64,000 bases of DNA. It comes from Ideonella oryzae (GTDB taxonomy: Bacteria > Pseudomonadota > Gammaproteobacteria > Burkholderiales > Burkholderiaceae_C). The position numbers and the translations under genes are program-made. Location of the stretch: the NCBI RefSeq assembly GCF_024055665.1, contig NZ_JAMXMC010000013.1, positions 36,323 through 100,322 of the forward strand, written 5' to 3'. Positions 1 through 11,426 of the stretch are shown here, in pieces. The notes under the pieces were generated by a model. It did no database searches. It saw nothing but the letters and a program-made list of their open reading frames with translations, and was not told the origin of the DNA. Position 1 is the stretch's first letter. Each line of letters begins with the position of its first letter.

Positions 1-1213
1 CCGGCGCCAGGCGCCATTCGTCCTCGGCCGACACGCTGACGCTTTTGCGCTGCATGCCGTCCTGCACGAGCAGGCCCTGGTTGTCCTGCTCCCGGTAGCG
101 CAGCACCGGGTCGGCCCGCAGGCGCAGGCCCAGGGCCAGCCGGTGGTCGGTCCAGCCCGCGTAGCCGGCCTGGCCCTCCAGGCTCCACCAGTGGCCGTTG
201 GAACGGATGCCGCCCAGGTAGTCGCCCGCCGAGGGCCAGTCCAGGGTGTAGTCGTACTTCTGGGCGCCCCACTGGGCGCGCAGCAGGGTCTGCCAGCCGC
301 TGTCCCAGGCATGCTGGTGACCCAGGGCCAGCACGTCGCCACCATCGGTGTGGCGCTCGTCGGCCGGGTCCCAGGGGTAGTGGCGCTGCACGCTGCGGCG
401 GCTGCCCAGGGCCTGCAGGTCGAAGTCCTCCCACTGACCCTTGAAGAAGTAGCTCAGCGCGTTGGCCTGCCCGGCCATTGGCAGGTGGCCCACCTCGCTG
501 GTGGGCACGCTGTCGTTGCGCCGCATCGTGAGCGAAGCCAGCCATTCGCGGCCGTCATCCAGGCGCCGGCCCGCGCTCAGCCGGGCCTGGCGGTCCTGGT
601 TGGCGCCGGCGGCCAGCGCCGCCTCCACCCCGTCCAGGTCACGGCCGCGCCGGGTGACGATGTTGATCACGCCCAGGAAGGCGTTGTTGCCGTACATGGC
701 CGAGCCGGCGCCCGGCGCGTACTCGATGCGCTCGATCAGTGCCGGGTCCAGCAGACCGTCCTGCCCCAGGAAGACCTGGTCGAACAGGTTGTCCACCGCG
801 GCGATGCCGTCCACCAGCATCAGCACCCGGCCGGCATAGGCGCCGGGTCCGCCGATGCCCCGGGCGCCCAGGTAGACGTAGTCCAGGTCGGTGCTCAGGT
901 GCAGGCCGCGCATCTGGTCCAGCACCTCGCCCAGGGTGCGCAGGCCCAGGGCCTGGATGTCCTGGGCGGTCAGCACCGAGACGGCGGAGGCCGCATCGGT
1001 GATCTGGCGGGCGAAGCGGGCCGCGCCCACCACCTCGGTGTCGAGCAGCTGCTCCAGTGGCAGCTGCGTCAGGTCCGGGCCGGCGGTTGTCTGCGCGGCG
1101 CCCACCAGGGGCAGGGTGCCCAGGGTGGCCAGGGCGGTCAGGGCCTTCCAGCGGATCGGTCGGTGGCGGGGACGAGGGCGGGTGGGCTGGGATGAGGTCG
1201 CGTAGCGGGGCAT
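1..1213 (-). CDS. TonB-dependent receptor, N-terminal part (cut by window start)
   Basis: Outer-membrane TonB-dependent receptor; about 404 codons are visible and the C-terminal barrel lies outside the window. The reading frame is open from ATG at 1213 to base 1. After a basic leader and hydrophobic signal segment (WKALTALATLGTLPLVGAAQ) comes a plug domain with typical features: a DAASAVSVLTAQDI stretch, a VLMLVDGIA stretch, IERIEYAPGAGSAMYGNNAF, and GVINIVTRRG at the plug end. Such receptors import siderophores, cobalamin or other scarce ligands; nothing here identifies the ligand. It lies downstream of the glycerol locus, separated by a terminator, so it is probably its own unit. A CATATCG direct repeat, spaced 10 bp, overlaps the start codon. 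Confidence 0.85.
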   Translation of the reverse strand, partial: MPRYATSSQPTRPRPRHRPIRWKALTALATLGTLPLVGAAQTTAGPDLTQLPLEQLLDTEVVGAARFARQITDAASAVSVLTAQDIQALGLRTLGEVLDQMRGLHLSTDLDYVYLGARGIGGPGAYAGRVLMLVDGIAAVDNLFDQVFLGQDGLLDPALIERIEYAPGAGSAMYGNNAFLGVINIVTRRGRDLDGVEAALAAGANQDRQARLSAGRRLDDGREWLASLTMRRNDSVPTSEVGHLPMAGQANALSYFFKGQWEDFDLQALGSRRSVQRHYPWDPADERHTDGGDVLALGHQHAWDSGWQTLLRAQWGAQKYDYTLDWPSAGDYLGGIRSNGHWWSLEGQAGYAGWTDHRLALGLRLRADPVLRYREQDNQGLLVQDGMQRKSVSVSAEDEWRLAP

Positions 1214-1262
1214 ATCGCTTCATATCGGCGATGTGTCCCAAAGGTGAAGGCCCCTTCCCAAA

Positions 1263-1288
1263 AGAAGGTGCCCTGCCGGGCACCTTCT
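1263..1288 (-). terminator. Rho-independent terminator of the glycerol transport operon
   Basis: An 11-bp perfect stem (AGAAGGTGCCC / GGGCACCTTCT) with a 4-nt loop. On the minus strand it is followed by TTTT, complementary to bases 1260-1263. It lies 23 bp beyond the stop codon of the binding-protein gene and before the TonB receptor start, so it should end the glp transcript. Confidence 0.8.
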
Positions 1289-1310
1289 GCCACCGCCCGG
1301 GCGACCGGGC

Positions 1311-3044
1311 TCAACGCACCTTGCCGGCCTTCCAGGCGTTCAGCAGGGTGTCATAGGCGATGGTCTCGCCCTTGGGCTTCTCGTTGGCCAGCTTCTTCCA
1401 CGGGGCGTGCTGGTCCGACAGCCACTTGTCGGCGCTCTCCTTCGGGTTGAGCTTGGGCGCGCAGTGGCTCATGCCGGCGCGCTGCAGCCGGGCCATCACG
1501 TCGTCCATCTCCTTGGCCAGGTTGTCCATCGCCGCCTGCGGGGTCTTTTCGCCCGTGACGGCCTGGGCCACGTTCTTCCACCAGAGCTGGGCCAGCTTGG
1601 GGTAGTCGGGCACGTTGGTGCCGGTGGGCGTCCAGGCCACCCGGGCCGGGCTGCGGTAGAACTCGATCAGGCCGCCGTACTTGTCGGCGTTCTTGGTGAA
1701 GTACTCGCTGCGGATGTCCGAGTCGCGGATGAAGGTCAGGCCCTGGATGGACTTCTTCAGCGAGGTGGTCTTGGCCGTCACGAACTGGGCGTACAGCCAG
1801 GCCGCGGCGGTGCGGTTGGGATCCCCGTTCTTGAAGAAGGTCCAGCTGCCCACGTCCTGGTAGCCGTTCTGCATGCCGGGCTTCCAGTACGGGCCGTTGG
1901 GGCCGGGGGCCATGCGCCACTTGGGTGTGCCGTCGGCGTTGACCACCGGCAGGCCCTTCTTGGTCATGTCCGCGGTGAAGGCGGTGTACCAGAAGATCTG
2001 CTGGGCGATCTGGCCCTGGGCGGGCACCGGGCCGGCCTCGCCGAAGGTCATGCCGGTGGCTTCCTTGGGCGCGTACTTCTTCATCCAGTCGATGTACTTG
2101 GTCAGCGCGTACACCGCCGCCGGCGAGTTGGTGGCGCCGCCCCGCTCGACCGAGGCGCCCACCGGGGTGCACTTGTCGTCGGCCACGCGGATGCCCCATT
2201 CGTCCACCGGCATGCCGTTGGGAATGCCCTTGTCGGCCGAACCCGCCATGGACAGCCAGGCGTCGGTGAAGCGCCAGCCCAGCGAGGGGTCCTTCTTGCC
2301 GTAGTCCATGTGGCCGTAGATGGGCTTGCCGTCGATGGTCTTCACGTCGTTGGTGAAGAAGTCGGCGATGTCCTCGTAGGCGCTCCAGTTCAGCGGCACG
2401 CCCAGCGCATAGCCGTACTTGGCCTTGAACTTCTCCTGCAGGTCCTTGCGGGCGAACAGGTCGGCACGGAACCAGTACAGGTTGGCGAACTGCTGGTCGG
2501 GCAACTGGTAGAGCTTGCCGTCGGGCGCGGTGGTGAAGCTGGTGCCGATGAAGTCCTTCAGGTCGATGCCCGGGTTGGTGAACTCCTTGCCCGCGCCGGC
2601 CATGTAGTCGGTCAGGCTCATGATCTGGCCGTAACGGTAGTGGGTGCCGATCAGGTCGGAGTCGCTGATCCAGCCGTCGTAGATGGACTTGCCCGACTGC
2701 ATGGAGGTCTGCAGCTTCTCGACGACGTCGCCCTCCTGGATGATGTCGTGCTTGACCTTGATGCCGGTGATCTCCTCGAAGGCCTTGGCCAGCACCTTGG
2801 ACTCGTACTCGTGGGTCGTCAGCGTCTCCGAGACCACCGAGATCTCGTTGACACCCTTGGCCTTGAGCTTGGCGGCGGCGTCGATGAACCATTTCATCTC
2901 GGCCAGCTGCTGGGTCTTGTTCAGCGTGGAGGGCTGGAACTCGGTGTCGATCCATTTCTTGGCGGCGGCCTCGTCGGCCCACGCACTCTGGCCGACGATC
3001 GCGCACGCGGCGGCCAGCGCCAGTGCGGTGTGGTGCAACTTCAT
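1311..3044 (-). CDS. glpV: Glycerol ABC transporter periplasmic binding protein (GlpV-like)
   Basis: Extracellular solute-binding protein of 577 residues, long for the family but typical for the glycerol transporter type described in Rhizobium as GlpSTPQUV. The start is ATG 3044, preceded by GAGGAGAC; it gives a clean signal peptide (MKLHHTALALAAACAIVGQS, cleavage near AWA). A longer in-frame start at 3107 would bury this signal and is rejected. It is the last gene of the seven-gene minus-strand cluster, 108 bp after the small membrane protein. It should bind glycerol (or a related polyol) in the periplasm and deliver it to the permeases. Substrate assignment rests on the neighbouring glpD, glpK and glpR. 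Confidence 0.88.
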   Translation of the reverse strand: MKLHHTALALAAACAIVGQSAWADEAAAKKWIDTEFQPSTLNKTQQLAEMKWFIDAAAKLKAKGVNEISVVSETLTTHEYESKVLAKAFEEITGIKVKHDIIQEGDVVEKLQTSMQSGKSIYDGWISDSDLIGTHYRYGQIMSLTDYMAGAGKEFTNPGIDLKDFIGTSFTTAPDGKLYQLPDQQFANLYWFRADLFARKDLQEKFKAKYGYALGVPLNWSAYEDIADFFTNDVKTIDGKPIYGHMDYGKKDPSLGWRFTDAWLSMAGSADKGIPNGMPVDEWGIRVADDKCTPVGASVERGGATNSPAAVYALTKYIDWMKKYAPKEATGMTFGEAGPVPAQGQIAQQIFWYTAFTADMTKKGLPVVNADGTPKWRMAPGPNGPYWKPGMQNGYQDVGSWTFFKNGDPNRTAAAWLYAQFVTAKTTSLKKSIQGLTFIRDSDIRSEYFTKNADKYGGLIEFYRSPARVAWTPTGTNVPDYPKLAQLWWKNVAQAVTGEKTPQAAMDNLAKEMDDVMARLQRAGMSHCAPKLNPKESADKWLSDQHAPWKKLANEKPKGETIAYDTLLNAWKAGKVR

Positions 3045-3152
3045 CGTTTGTCTCCTCGATGGTTCAACTGCGGACTCGCTGCCCCGATCTGTGGTTGGCT
3101 TCGCCATGGCCCCGGGGCAGCGCCGGGCCGGACGTCAACGGTGGGGCTGGTC

Positions 3153-3461
3153 TCAGCCCTTTCTCATCACCCAGGCCAGAAAGCCCATGGACAGCACGAA
3201 GCTGAACCAGATGCTGGGCTCCTGTTCCAGCTTCAGCCATTCGGCGATGTGGCCGGCCAGGCCGACGAAGGCCAGGTTGATGTAGGCGGCGCTCAGCAGG
3301 CCGATGAACAGGCGGTCGCCCCGTGTGGTGGCGATGGGCAGAAAGCCCTTGCGCAGCGTGGTGGGCGACTTGATCTCCCACACCGTCATGCCGATCAGCA
3401 TCAGCACGATGGCACCGAAGAACACCGCCACTGGCGTGGTCCAGACCATCCAATCCAACAT
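3153..3461 (-). CDS. glpU: Small membrane protein of the glycerol transporter (DUF2160, GlpU-like)
   Basis: 102-residue protein with three hydrophobic segments (about residues 10-28, 50-72, 80-98) and a conserved-looking motif, WEIKSPTTLRKGFLPI. Small DUF2160 proteins of this kind sit between permease and binding-protein genes in glycerol ABC loci; their exact role is not established. The start codon overlaps the stop of the upstream permease by one base (TGATG), so translation is probably coupled. Confidence 0.8.
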   Translation of the reverse strand: MLDWMVWTTPVAVFFGAIVLMLIGMTVWEIKSPTTLRKGFLPIATTRGDRLFIGLLSAAYINLAFVGLAGHIAEWLKLEQEPSIWFSFVLSMGFLAWVMRKG

Positions 3462-4265
3462 CACACTCTCCCCATGGCAAAGCCCTTGGCGATGTAGTGC
3501 CGCACGAACCAGATCACGATGGCGCCGGGCACGATGGTGAGCACGCCGGCGGCGGCCAGCGTGGCCCAGTCCATGCCGCTGGCGCTGACCGTGCGGGTCA
3601 TCGTCGCCACGATGGGCTTGGCGTTGACGCTGGTGAGGGTGCGTGCCAGCAGCAGTTCCACCCAGCTGAACATGAAGCAGAAGAAGGCCGTCACGCCCAC
3701 GCCGGCCTTGATCAGCGGCAGGAAGATCGTCAGGAAGAAGCGCGGGAAGCTGTAGCCGTCGATGTAGGCGGTCTCGTCGATCTCGCGCGGAATGCCCGAC
3801 ATGAAGCCCTCCAGGATCCACACCGCCAGCGGCACGTTGAACAGCAGGTGGGCCAGCGCCACCGCGATGTGCGTGTCCATGAGGCCCAGCGTGGTGTAGA
3901 GCTGGAAGAAGGGCAGCAGGAACACCGCGGGCGGCGTCATGCGGTTGGTCAGCAGCCAGAAGAACACGTGCTTGTCGCCGATGAAGCTGTAGCGGCTGAA
4001 GGCATAGGCCGCCGGCAGGGCCACGGTGATCGAGATCACCGTGTTCATCGCCACGTAGATCAGGCTGTTGATGTAGCCCGAGTACCAGCTCTCGTCGGTG
4101 AAGATGGTGGCGTAGTTGGCCCAGGTGAAGTGGGTGGGCCAGAGGCTGAAGCCGCTGAGGATCTCCTCGTTGGTCTTGAAGCTCATGTTGACCATCCAGT
4201 AGATGGGCAGGAGCGCGAACACGAGGTAGGCCAGCAGGAACAGCGTCCGTTTCTGAAAGCGGGGT

Positions 4266-4273
<8 letters not shown>
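3461..4273 (-). CDS. glpQ: Glycerol ABC transporter permease (GlpQ-like)
   Basis: Inner-membrane permease of 270 residues, MalG-type binding-protein-dependent transport family. It has a hydrophobic N-terminus (LFLLAYLVFALLPIYWMVNM) and several membrane spans. The EAA loop for ATPase contact is seen as EIDETAYIDGYSFPRFFLTI (about residues 165-184). It pairs with the upstream permease, which it overlaps by 8 bp, and shares one base with the next gene. Function in glycerol import is inferred from context. Confidence 0.9.
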
Positions 4274-6232
<1,959 letters not shown>

Positions 6233-6233
6233 C

Positions 6234-7313
6234 TCAGCACCCTCCCGGTCGTTGCGGCGCGAGCAGCAGCTCGCCCCGGGCGTCGAAGACATGCACCTGC
6301 GCCGGGCTGACGTGCAGGCTGATGGGGGCGCCCAGCGCGAACTCGTGCACCCCGGTGAGCTGGGCCACCAGCTCGCCCACGGCGGTCAGCACATGGACGA
6401 AGGTGTCGGAACCGGAGATCTCGGCCAGCTCCACCGTGCCGGCCAGGGCCACGTCGCCCGCACGCGGGGCCACGCGCAGCGCGCTGGCGCGCACGCCCAC
6501 GGTCAGCTCCCGCAGGTCGGTGGGGGGCAGGGCCAGGGCCAGCGCCGGGCCGCCGGCCAGCTGCAGGCCGCCTTCGGTGGCCAGGGCCGGCAGCAGGTTC
6601 ATCGGCGGGTCGCTGAAGGCCCGGGCCACGCGGATGGAGCGCGGGTGGTGGAAGACCTCGGCGGTGGGCCCGTACTGCAGCAGCTCGCCCTGGTCCATCA
6701 CCGCGGTCCAGCCGCCCAGCAGCAGGGCCTCGGCCGGCTCGGTGGTGGCGTAGACGACGGTGCCCTGGCCGCTGGCAAAGAGCTGGCACAGCTCCTCGCG
6801 CAGTTCCTCGCGCAGCTTGTAGTCCAGGTTGACCAGCGGCTCGTCCAGCAGCATCAGCGGTGCGCCCTTGGCCAGGGCCCGGGCCAGTGCGACGCGCTGC
6901 TGCTGGCCGCCGGAGAGCTCGGCCGGCAGGCGCTCGAGGAAGACCCCGATGTGCAGCCGCTCGGCCAGGGCCCGCACCTGGCGGTCGATCTCGGCCGCGG
7001 GCCGGCCCCCCAGCCGCAGCGGCGAGGCGATGTTGTCGTACACCGTCATCGACGGGTAGTTGATGAACTGCTGGTAGACCATGGCCACATTGCGCTGGCG
7101 CACCGGCAGGCCCGTCACGTCCTGGCCGTCCACGCGCACCCGGCCGGTGCTGGGCGCGTCCAGGCCGGCCATGATGCGCATCAGACTGGTCTTGCCGGCC
7201 TGGGTCGCGCCCAGCAGCACCGTCACGGCACCGGGCTGCGGGGCCAGGTCCATCTCGTACAGCCAGGGCGCGGCCCCGACCCGTTGGCTGATGCCTTCCA
7301 GCGTCAGCTGCAT
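6234..7313 (-). CDS. glpS: Glycerol ABC transporter ATP-binding protein (GlpS-like)
   Basis: ABC ATPase of 359 residues. Walker A is GATQAGKTS and the signature [15 protein letters not shown] is canonical. Walker B is [19 protein letters not shown], with an ATTEPAEAL switch (Thr-Glu where His is usual: ATTEP rather than a typical VTHDQ). A C-terminal TOBE-like region follows. The ATG at 7313 overlaps the glpD 3' end by 10 bp. It forms the heterodimer with the downstream ATPase. The switch-His replacement beside a canonical signature complements the partner, which has the reverse pattern. Confidence 0.88.
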   Translation of the reverse strand: MQLTLEGISQRVGAAPWLYEMDLAPQPGAVTVLLGATQAGKTSLMRIMAGLDAPSTGRVRVDGQDVTGLPVRQRNVAMVYQQFINYPSMTVYDNIASPLRLGGRPAAEIDRQVRALAERLHIGVFLERLPAELSGGQQQRVALARALAKGAPLMLLDEPLVNLDYKLREELREELCQLFASGQGTVVYATTEPAEALLLGGWTAVMDQGELLQYGPTAEVFHHPRSIRVARAFSDPPMNLLPALATEGGLQLAGGPALALALPPTDLRELTVGVRASALRVAPRAGDVALAGTVELAEISGSDTFVHVLTAVGELVAQLTGVHEFALGAPISLHVSPAQVHVFDARGELLLAPQRPGGC

Positions 7314-8929
7314 GGGTTCACCTTCATGTCGGTTCCGTCGTTCTCGGGGTGGGGGTGCGATCGCAGCCAGTCGCTCACGCGTTGGCGTTCTTCGGGGGTG
7401 TAGTGCAGGCCCAGCTTGCTGCGCCGCCACAGCACGTCGTCGGCGTCCTGGGCCCATTCCTCGCGCTGCAGCAGGCGCAGCTCGGCCTCGTACAGGCCCG
7501 GCGCCACCTCGGCGCCCAGCCCGGCCAGGGAATGGGCCTGGCCGATCAGCGCGCCCACCCGGGCCCCGTAGGCCCGCGCCAGGCGCCGCGCCAGCGGGCC
7601 CGGCAGCCAGGGGTGGCGCTGGCCCAGGGTCTGCACCAGGCGCTCGAAGTCGGTGTCCGGGCGGCGGGCCGGGCCGATCCAGTCGCGCAGGTCGCCGCCG
7701 GGCAGGAAGGCGCCTTCGGTCCAGGGCCGGCGGGCCTCGCCCAGCATCTGGCCGACCTCGGTGGCGGCATCCTCGGCCAGCTTGCGGAAGGTGGTGATCT
7801 TGCCGCCCCACACGCTCAGCAGCGGCGCGCCCTCGCGGTTGGGCTCCAGCAGATAGTCGCGCGTGACGGCCGAGGGGTCGCCCGAGGCATCGTCCAGCAG
7901 CGGTCGCACGCCGGCATAGGTCCACACCACGTCGGCCGGCGTGACCGCGCGCTTGAAGTAGCGGCTGGCCTGGGCGCAGAGGTAGGCGATCTCGTCCTCG
8001 GCGATGGCCGCGCCGCGCGGGTCGCCGTGGATCTCCTGGTCGGTGGTGCCGATCAGCGTGAAGTCCCGCTCGTAGGGGATGGCGAAGATGATGCGCTTGT
8101 CCGGGTTCTGGAAGATGTAGGCGTGGTCGTGCTCGAAGCAGCGCCGCACGACGATGTGCGAGCCCTTGACCAGGCGCAGGCTCTTGGTGGCCAGGGCCTC
8201 TTGGCCGGCGGGCCGGGCGGTCTCGCGCAGAAAGCTCTCGGCCCAGGGGCCGGCGGCGTTCACCAGCGCGCGGGCCCGCACCGGGCAGCGCCGGCCGTCG
8301 GCCAGGGTCAGTGTGGCCTGCCAGCCCTGGGCGTCGCGCTGGGCGTGGCTGACCCGCGTGCGGGTGAACACCTGGGCGCCGTGGGCGCGGGCGTCGATGG
8401 CGTTGAGCACCACCAGGCGGGCGTCGTCCACCCAGCCGTCGGAGTAGACGAAGCCGCGGGTGAAGCGGTCCTGTAGCGGCGCGCCCACCGGGTGCTGGCG
8501 CAGGTCCACGCCGTGCGAGCCGGGCAGCACCTCGCGGCGGGCCAGGTGGTCGTACAGGAACAGGCCCAGGCGGATCAGCCAGGCCGGGCGCATGGCCGGG
8601 TCGTGCGGCATCACGAAGCGCAGCGGCCACATGATGTGCGGCGCGCTCTTGAGCAGCACCTCGCGTTCCTGCAATGCCTTGCGCACCAGCGAGAACTCGC
8701 GGTACTCCAGGTAGCGCAGCCCGCCGTGGATCAGCTTGGTGCTCGACGATGAGGTGTGCGCGGCCAGGTCGTCCTGCTCGGCCAGCACCACGCGCCAGCC
8801 GCGCCCGGCCAGGTCGCGGGCAATGCCGCAGCCATTGATGCCGCCGCCCACGACCAGCACGTCGCAGTCCAGCGGGGCAGCAGCCATGGCGTCACCGGGG
8901 GTCGCCGGTGCGGACGAGGCGTTGGGCAA
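7304..8929 (-). CDS. glpD: Aerobic glycerol-3-phosphate dehydrogenase
   Basis: FAD enzyme that oxidises sn-glycerol-3-phosphate to dihydroxyacetone phosphate and passes electrons to quinone. The FAD-binding motif VVGGGINGCGIARDLAGRG follows the N-terminus, and E. coli GlpD-like blocks run throughout (STKLIHGGLRYLEYREF, GLFLYDHLARREVLPGS, GSHIVVRRCFEHDHAYIFQN, VWTYAGVRPL). The TTG at 8929 is chosen because AGGAGA lies 6 nt upstream; ATG 8887 is in frame but has no ribosome site, and family length (about 500-530) fits either. First gene of the minus-strand glycerol operon, divergent from glpR. Confidence 0.9.
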   Translation of the reverse strand: MPNASSAPATPGDAMAAAPLDCDVLVVGGGINGCGIARDLAGRGWRVVLAEQDDLAAHTSSSSTKLIHGGLRYLEYREFSLVRKALQEREVLLKSAPHIMWPLRFVMPHDPAMRPAWLIRLGLFLYDHLARREVLPGSHGVDLRQHPVGAPLQDRFTRGFVYSDGWVDDARLVVLNAIDARAHGAQVFTRTRVSHAQRDAQGWQATLTLADGRRCPVRARALVNAAGPWAESFLRETARPAGQEALATKSLRLVKGSHIVVRRCFEHDHAYIFQNPDKRIIFAIPYERDFTLIGTTDQEIHGDPRGAAIAEDEIAYLCAQASRYFKRAVTPADVVWTYAGVRPLLDDASGDPSAVTRDYLLEPNREGAPLLSVWGGKITTFRKLAEDAATEVGQMLGEARRPWTEGAFLPGGDLRDWIGPARRPDTDFERLVQTLGQRHPWLPGPLARRLARAYGARVGALIGQAHSLAGLGAEVAPGLYEAELRLLQREEWAQDADDVLWRRSKLGLHYTPEERQRVSDWLRSHPHPENDGTDMKVNPCS

Positions 8930-8974
8930 GCGGTGTCTCCTGGGTTGAGCGGGCACCGGAAGGGTGCGCGCTTG

Positions 8975-9043
8975 TTCTTATTTTTTCGTTTTAACTAAAG
9001 CGGTGTTCGTTTGCAATGGGGATTTCATCGTTTGCTTTCGTTT
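8975..9043. promoter_or_regulatory. Phased TCGTTT repeats, probable GlpR operator
   Basis: The glpD-glpR intergenic gap contains four TCGTTT hexamers in one orientation, starting at 8986, 9007, 9028 and 9038. The spacings are 21, 21 and 10 bp, that is, whole helical turns. A degenerate copy (TTCTTAT, 8975) lies 10 bp before the first. The gap is AT-richer than its surroundings. DeoR-family regulators such as GlpR often bind repeated half-sites in their own divergent promoter region. The operator role is inferred. Confidence 0.6.
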
Positions 9044-9056
9044 TGGGGCGGTGACA

Positions 9057-9833
9057 ATGCCATCCATGACCCCCAATCCCCGCCAATCCCAGCTGCTGGA
9101 CGAGGTGCGTGCCCGTGGCGCGGTGACGGTCGAAGCCCTGGCCGAGCGTTTCAACGTCACGCTGCAGACGGTGCGTCGGGATGTGAAGCTGCTGGCCGAG
9201 GCCGGCCTGCTGGCGCGCTTCCATGGCGGCGTGCGCCTGCCGCACTCCACCACCGAGAACATCGCCTACCGCCAGCGCGAGTCGCTCAACGCGGAGGGCA
9301 AGCGGCGCATCGCGCGCGCGGTGGCGGCGCGGGTGCCCCACGGCTGCTCGCTGCTGATCAACCTGGGCACCACCAACGAGGCGGTGGCCCGCGAGCTGCT
9401 GCAGCACAAGGGCCTGCGGGTCATCACCAACAACCTGAACGTGGCGCGCATCCTGGCCGACAACCCCGACTGCGAGGTCATCGTCACCGGCGGCGTGGTG
9501 CGCCACCGCGACCGCGGCATCGTCGGCGAGGCCACGGTGGACTTCATCCGCCAGTTCAAGGTGGATATCGGCATCATCGGCATCTCGGGCATCGAAGCCG
9601 ATGGTTCGCTGCGCGACTACGACTACCGGGAGGTCATGGTGGCGCGGGTCATCCTTGAGCAGAGCCGCGAGGTCTGGCTGGTGGCCGACCACGGCAAGTT
9701 CAACCGCCCGGCCATGGTGGCGCTGGCCCGGGTCGACCAGATCGACCTGCTGTTCACTGATGCTGCGCCGCCCGAGCCTTTCCCGGCCCTGCTGGCCGAG
9801 GCGGGCGTGCAGCTGGAACTGGCCGCGCCCTGA
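9057..9833 (+). CDS. glpR: Glycerol-3-phosphate regulon repressor, DeoR family
   Basis: 258-residue DeoR-family regulator. An N-terminal helix-turn-helix ([20 protein letters not shown], about residues 20-39) is followed by RFHGGVRLP. The sugar-phosphate sensor domain has [47 protein letters not shown] and [19 protein letters not shown], all closely like E. coli GlpR. It probably represses glp genes until glycerol-3-phosphate binds. ATG 9057 is taken as the start; ATG 9066 is also possible. It is divergent from glpD and 56 bp upstream of glpK. Confidence 0.92.
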   Translation: MPSMTPNPRQSQLLDEVRARGAVTVEALAERFNVTLQTVRRDVKLLAEAGLLARFHGGVRLPHSTTENIAYRQRESLNAEGKRRIARAVAARVPHGCSLLINLGTTNEAVARELLQHKGLRVITNNLNVARILADNPDCEVIVTGGVVRHRDRGIVGEATVDFIRQFKVDIGIIGISGIEADGSLRDYDYREVMVARVILEQSREVWLVADHGKFNRPAMVALARVDQIDLLFTDAAPPEPFPALLAEAGVQLELAAP

Positions 9834-9889
9834 GCCGTCCGTCCGGCCCGCGCGCCACGCCACAGAAGCACAAGACAAGGAGACACGCA

Positions 9890-11386
9890 GTGAGCCACAT
9901 CCTGGCCCTGGATCAGGGCACGTCCAGTTCGCGCAGCATCGTGTTCGACGAGCGCGGCCACATTGTCGCCATGGCCCAGCGCGAGTTCCGCCAGATCTAC
10001 CCCCAGCCCGGCTGGGTCGAGCACGACCCGATGGAGATCTGGGAGAGCCAGTGGGCGACCGCCCGCGAGGCCCTGGCGCGGGCCGGCCTGGAGGCCCGCC
10101 AGCTGCGGGCCATCGGCATCACCAACCAGCGCGAGACCACGGTGGTCTGGAACCGCCGCACCGGCGAGCCGCTGCACCGCGCCATCGTCTGGCAGGACCG
10201 CCGGGCCGAGGGCATCTGCAGCGCCTGGCGCGAAGCCGGGCTGGAGCCCCAGGTGCGCCAGCGCACCGGGCTGCGCCTGGACCCGTACTTCTCGGCCAGC
10301 AAGCTGCGCTGGCTGCTCGACCATGTGCCCGCCGTGCGCGAGGCCGCCACGCGCGGCGAGCTGGCCTTTGGCACGGTGGACAGCTGGCTGCTGTGGCAGC
10401 TCACCGGCGGGCGGGTGCATGCCACCGACGTGACCAATGCCTCGCGCACGCTGATGTACAACCTGGCCCAGGGCGGCTGGGACGAGGCCCTGGTGCAGGC
10501 CCTGGGCCTGCCGCCGGAAGCGCTGCCCGAGGTTCATCCCAGCAGCCATTTGTTCGGCCAGACCGAGTCCCACCTGCTGGGCGCGCCCGTGCCGGTGGCC
10601 GGCATGGCGGGCGACCAGCAGGCCGCGCTGTTCGGCCAGGCCGGCTTCGGCCCGGGCATCGCCAAGAACACCTACGGCACCGGCTGCTTCATGCTGCTGC
10701 ACACCGGCGGCCGGGCCCAGCTCAGCACCCACGGCCTGGTGACCACGGCCGCCGCGGCCGCGCCGGGCCAGGGGCCCCAGTTCGCGCTGGAAGGCAGTGT
10801 CTTCATCGGCGGGGCGGTGGTGCAGTGGCTGCGCGACGGCCTGCGCGCCATCAGCGCCAGCTCCGAGGTGCAGGCCCTGGCCGAGAGCGTGCCCGATGCG
10901 GGCGGCGTGATGTTCGTGCCCGCCTTCACCGGCCTGGGCGCGCCCTACTGGGACACCGAGGCCCGCGGCACCATCGTCGGCCTGAGCCGCGGCAGCACCG
11001 TGGCCCACATTGCCCGTGCCGCGCTGGAGAGCATCGCCTTCCAGAGCGCGGCGCTGCTGCAGGCCATGAGCCAGGACGTGGTGGCCGCCGGCGGTGAGCC
11101 CGTCAGCGAGCTGCGGGTGGACGGCGGCGCCTGCGTCAACGACCTGCTGATGCAGTTCCAGGCCGATCTGCTGGGCATCCCGGTGGTGCGGCCGGCGGTC
11201 GTCGAGACCACCGCGCTGGGGGCGGCCTACCTGGCCGGCCTGGCCACCGGCGTGTGGGACGGGCCCGAGGCCCTGGCCGGCCAGTGGCGGGTGGAGCGCC
11301 GCTTCGAGCCCACGCTGCCGCGCGAGCAGGCCCGCGAACGCATGGCTCGCTGGGACCAGGCGGTGCGCCAGGCCATGGCGGGTTGA
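9890..11386 (+). CDS. glpK: Glycerol kinase
   Basis: FGGY-family kinase of 498 residues that phosphorylates glycerol to sn-glycerol-3-phosphate in the cytosol. The start is GTG 9890 with AAGGAG 6 nt upstream. Family motifs: [16 protein letters not shown] at the N-terminus, [61 protein letters not shown] and the C-terminal [15 protein letters not shown]. Its product feeds GlpD and is the likely inducer of GlpR, so the divergent cluster forms a complete glycerol uptake and catabolic unit. Confidence 0.96.
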   Translation: MSHILALDQGTSSSRSIVFDERGHIVAMAQREFRQIYPQPGWVEHDPMEIWESQWATAREALARAGLEARQLRAIGITNQRETTVVWNRRTGEPLHRAIVWQDRRAEGICSAWREAGLEPQVRQRTGLRLDPYFSASKLRWLLDHVPAVREAATRGELAFGTVDSWLLWQLTGGRVHATDVTNASRTLMYNLAQGGWDEALVQALGLPPEALPEVHPSSHLFGQTESHLLGAPVPVAGMAGDQQAALFGQAGFGPGIAKNTYGTGCFMLLHTGGRAQLSTHGLVTTAAAAAPGQGPQFALEGSVFIGGAVVQWLRDGLRAISASSEVQALAESVPDAGGVMFVPAFTGLGAPYWDTEARGTIVGLSRGSTVAHIARAALESIAFQSAALLQAMSQDVVAAGGEPVSELRVDGGACVNDLLMQFQADLLGIPVVRPAVVETTALGAAYLAGLATGVWDGPEALAGQWRVERRFEPTLPREQARERMARWDQAVRQAMAG

Positions 11387-11426
11387 TCGGGTCGAGCGGG
11401 CTGAGCGGGCTGAGCGGGCCCGCGGC

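Noticed and set aside
1211..1227. CATATCG direct repeat spaced 10 bp over the TonB receptor start codon
   Set aside because: Only two 7-bp copies, one overlapping coding sequence; no linked regulator to suggest binding.
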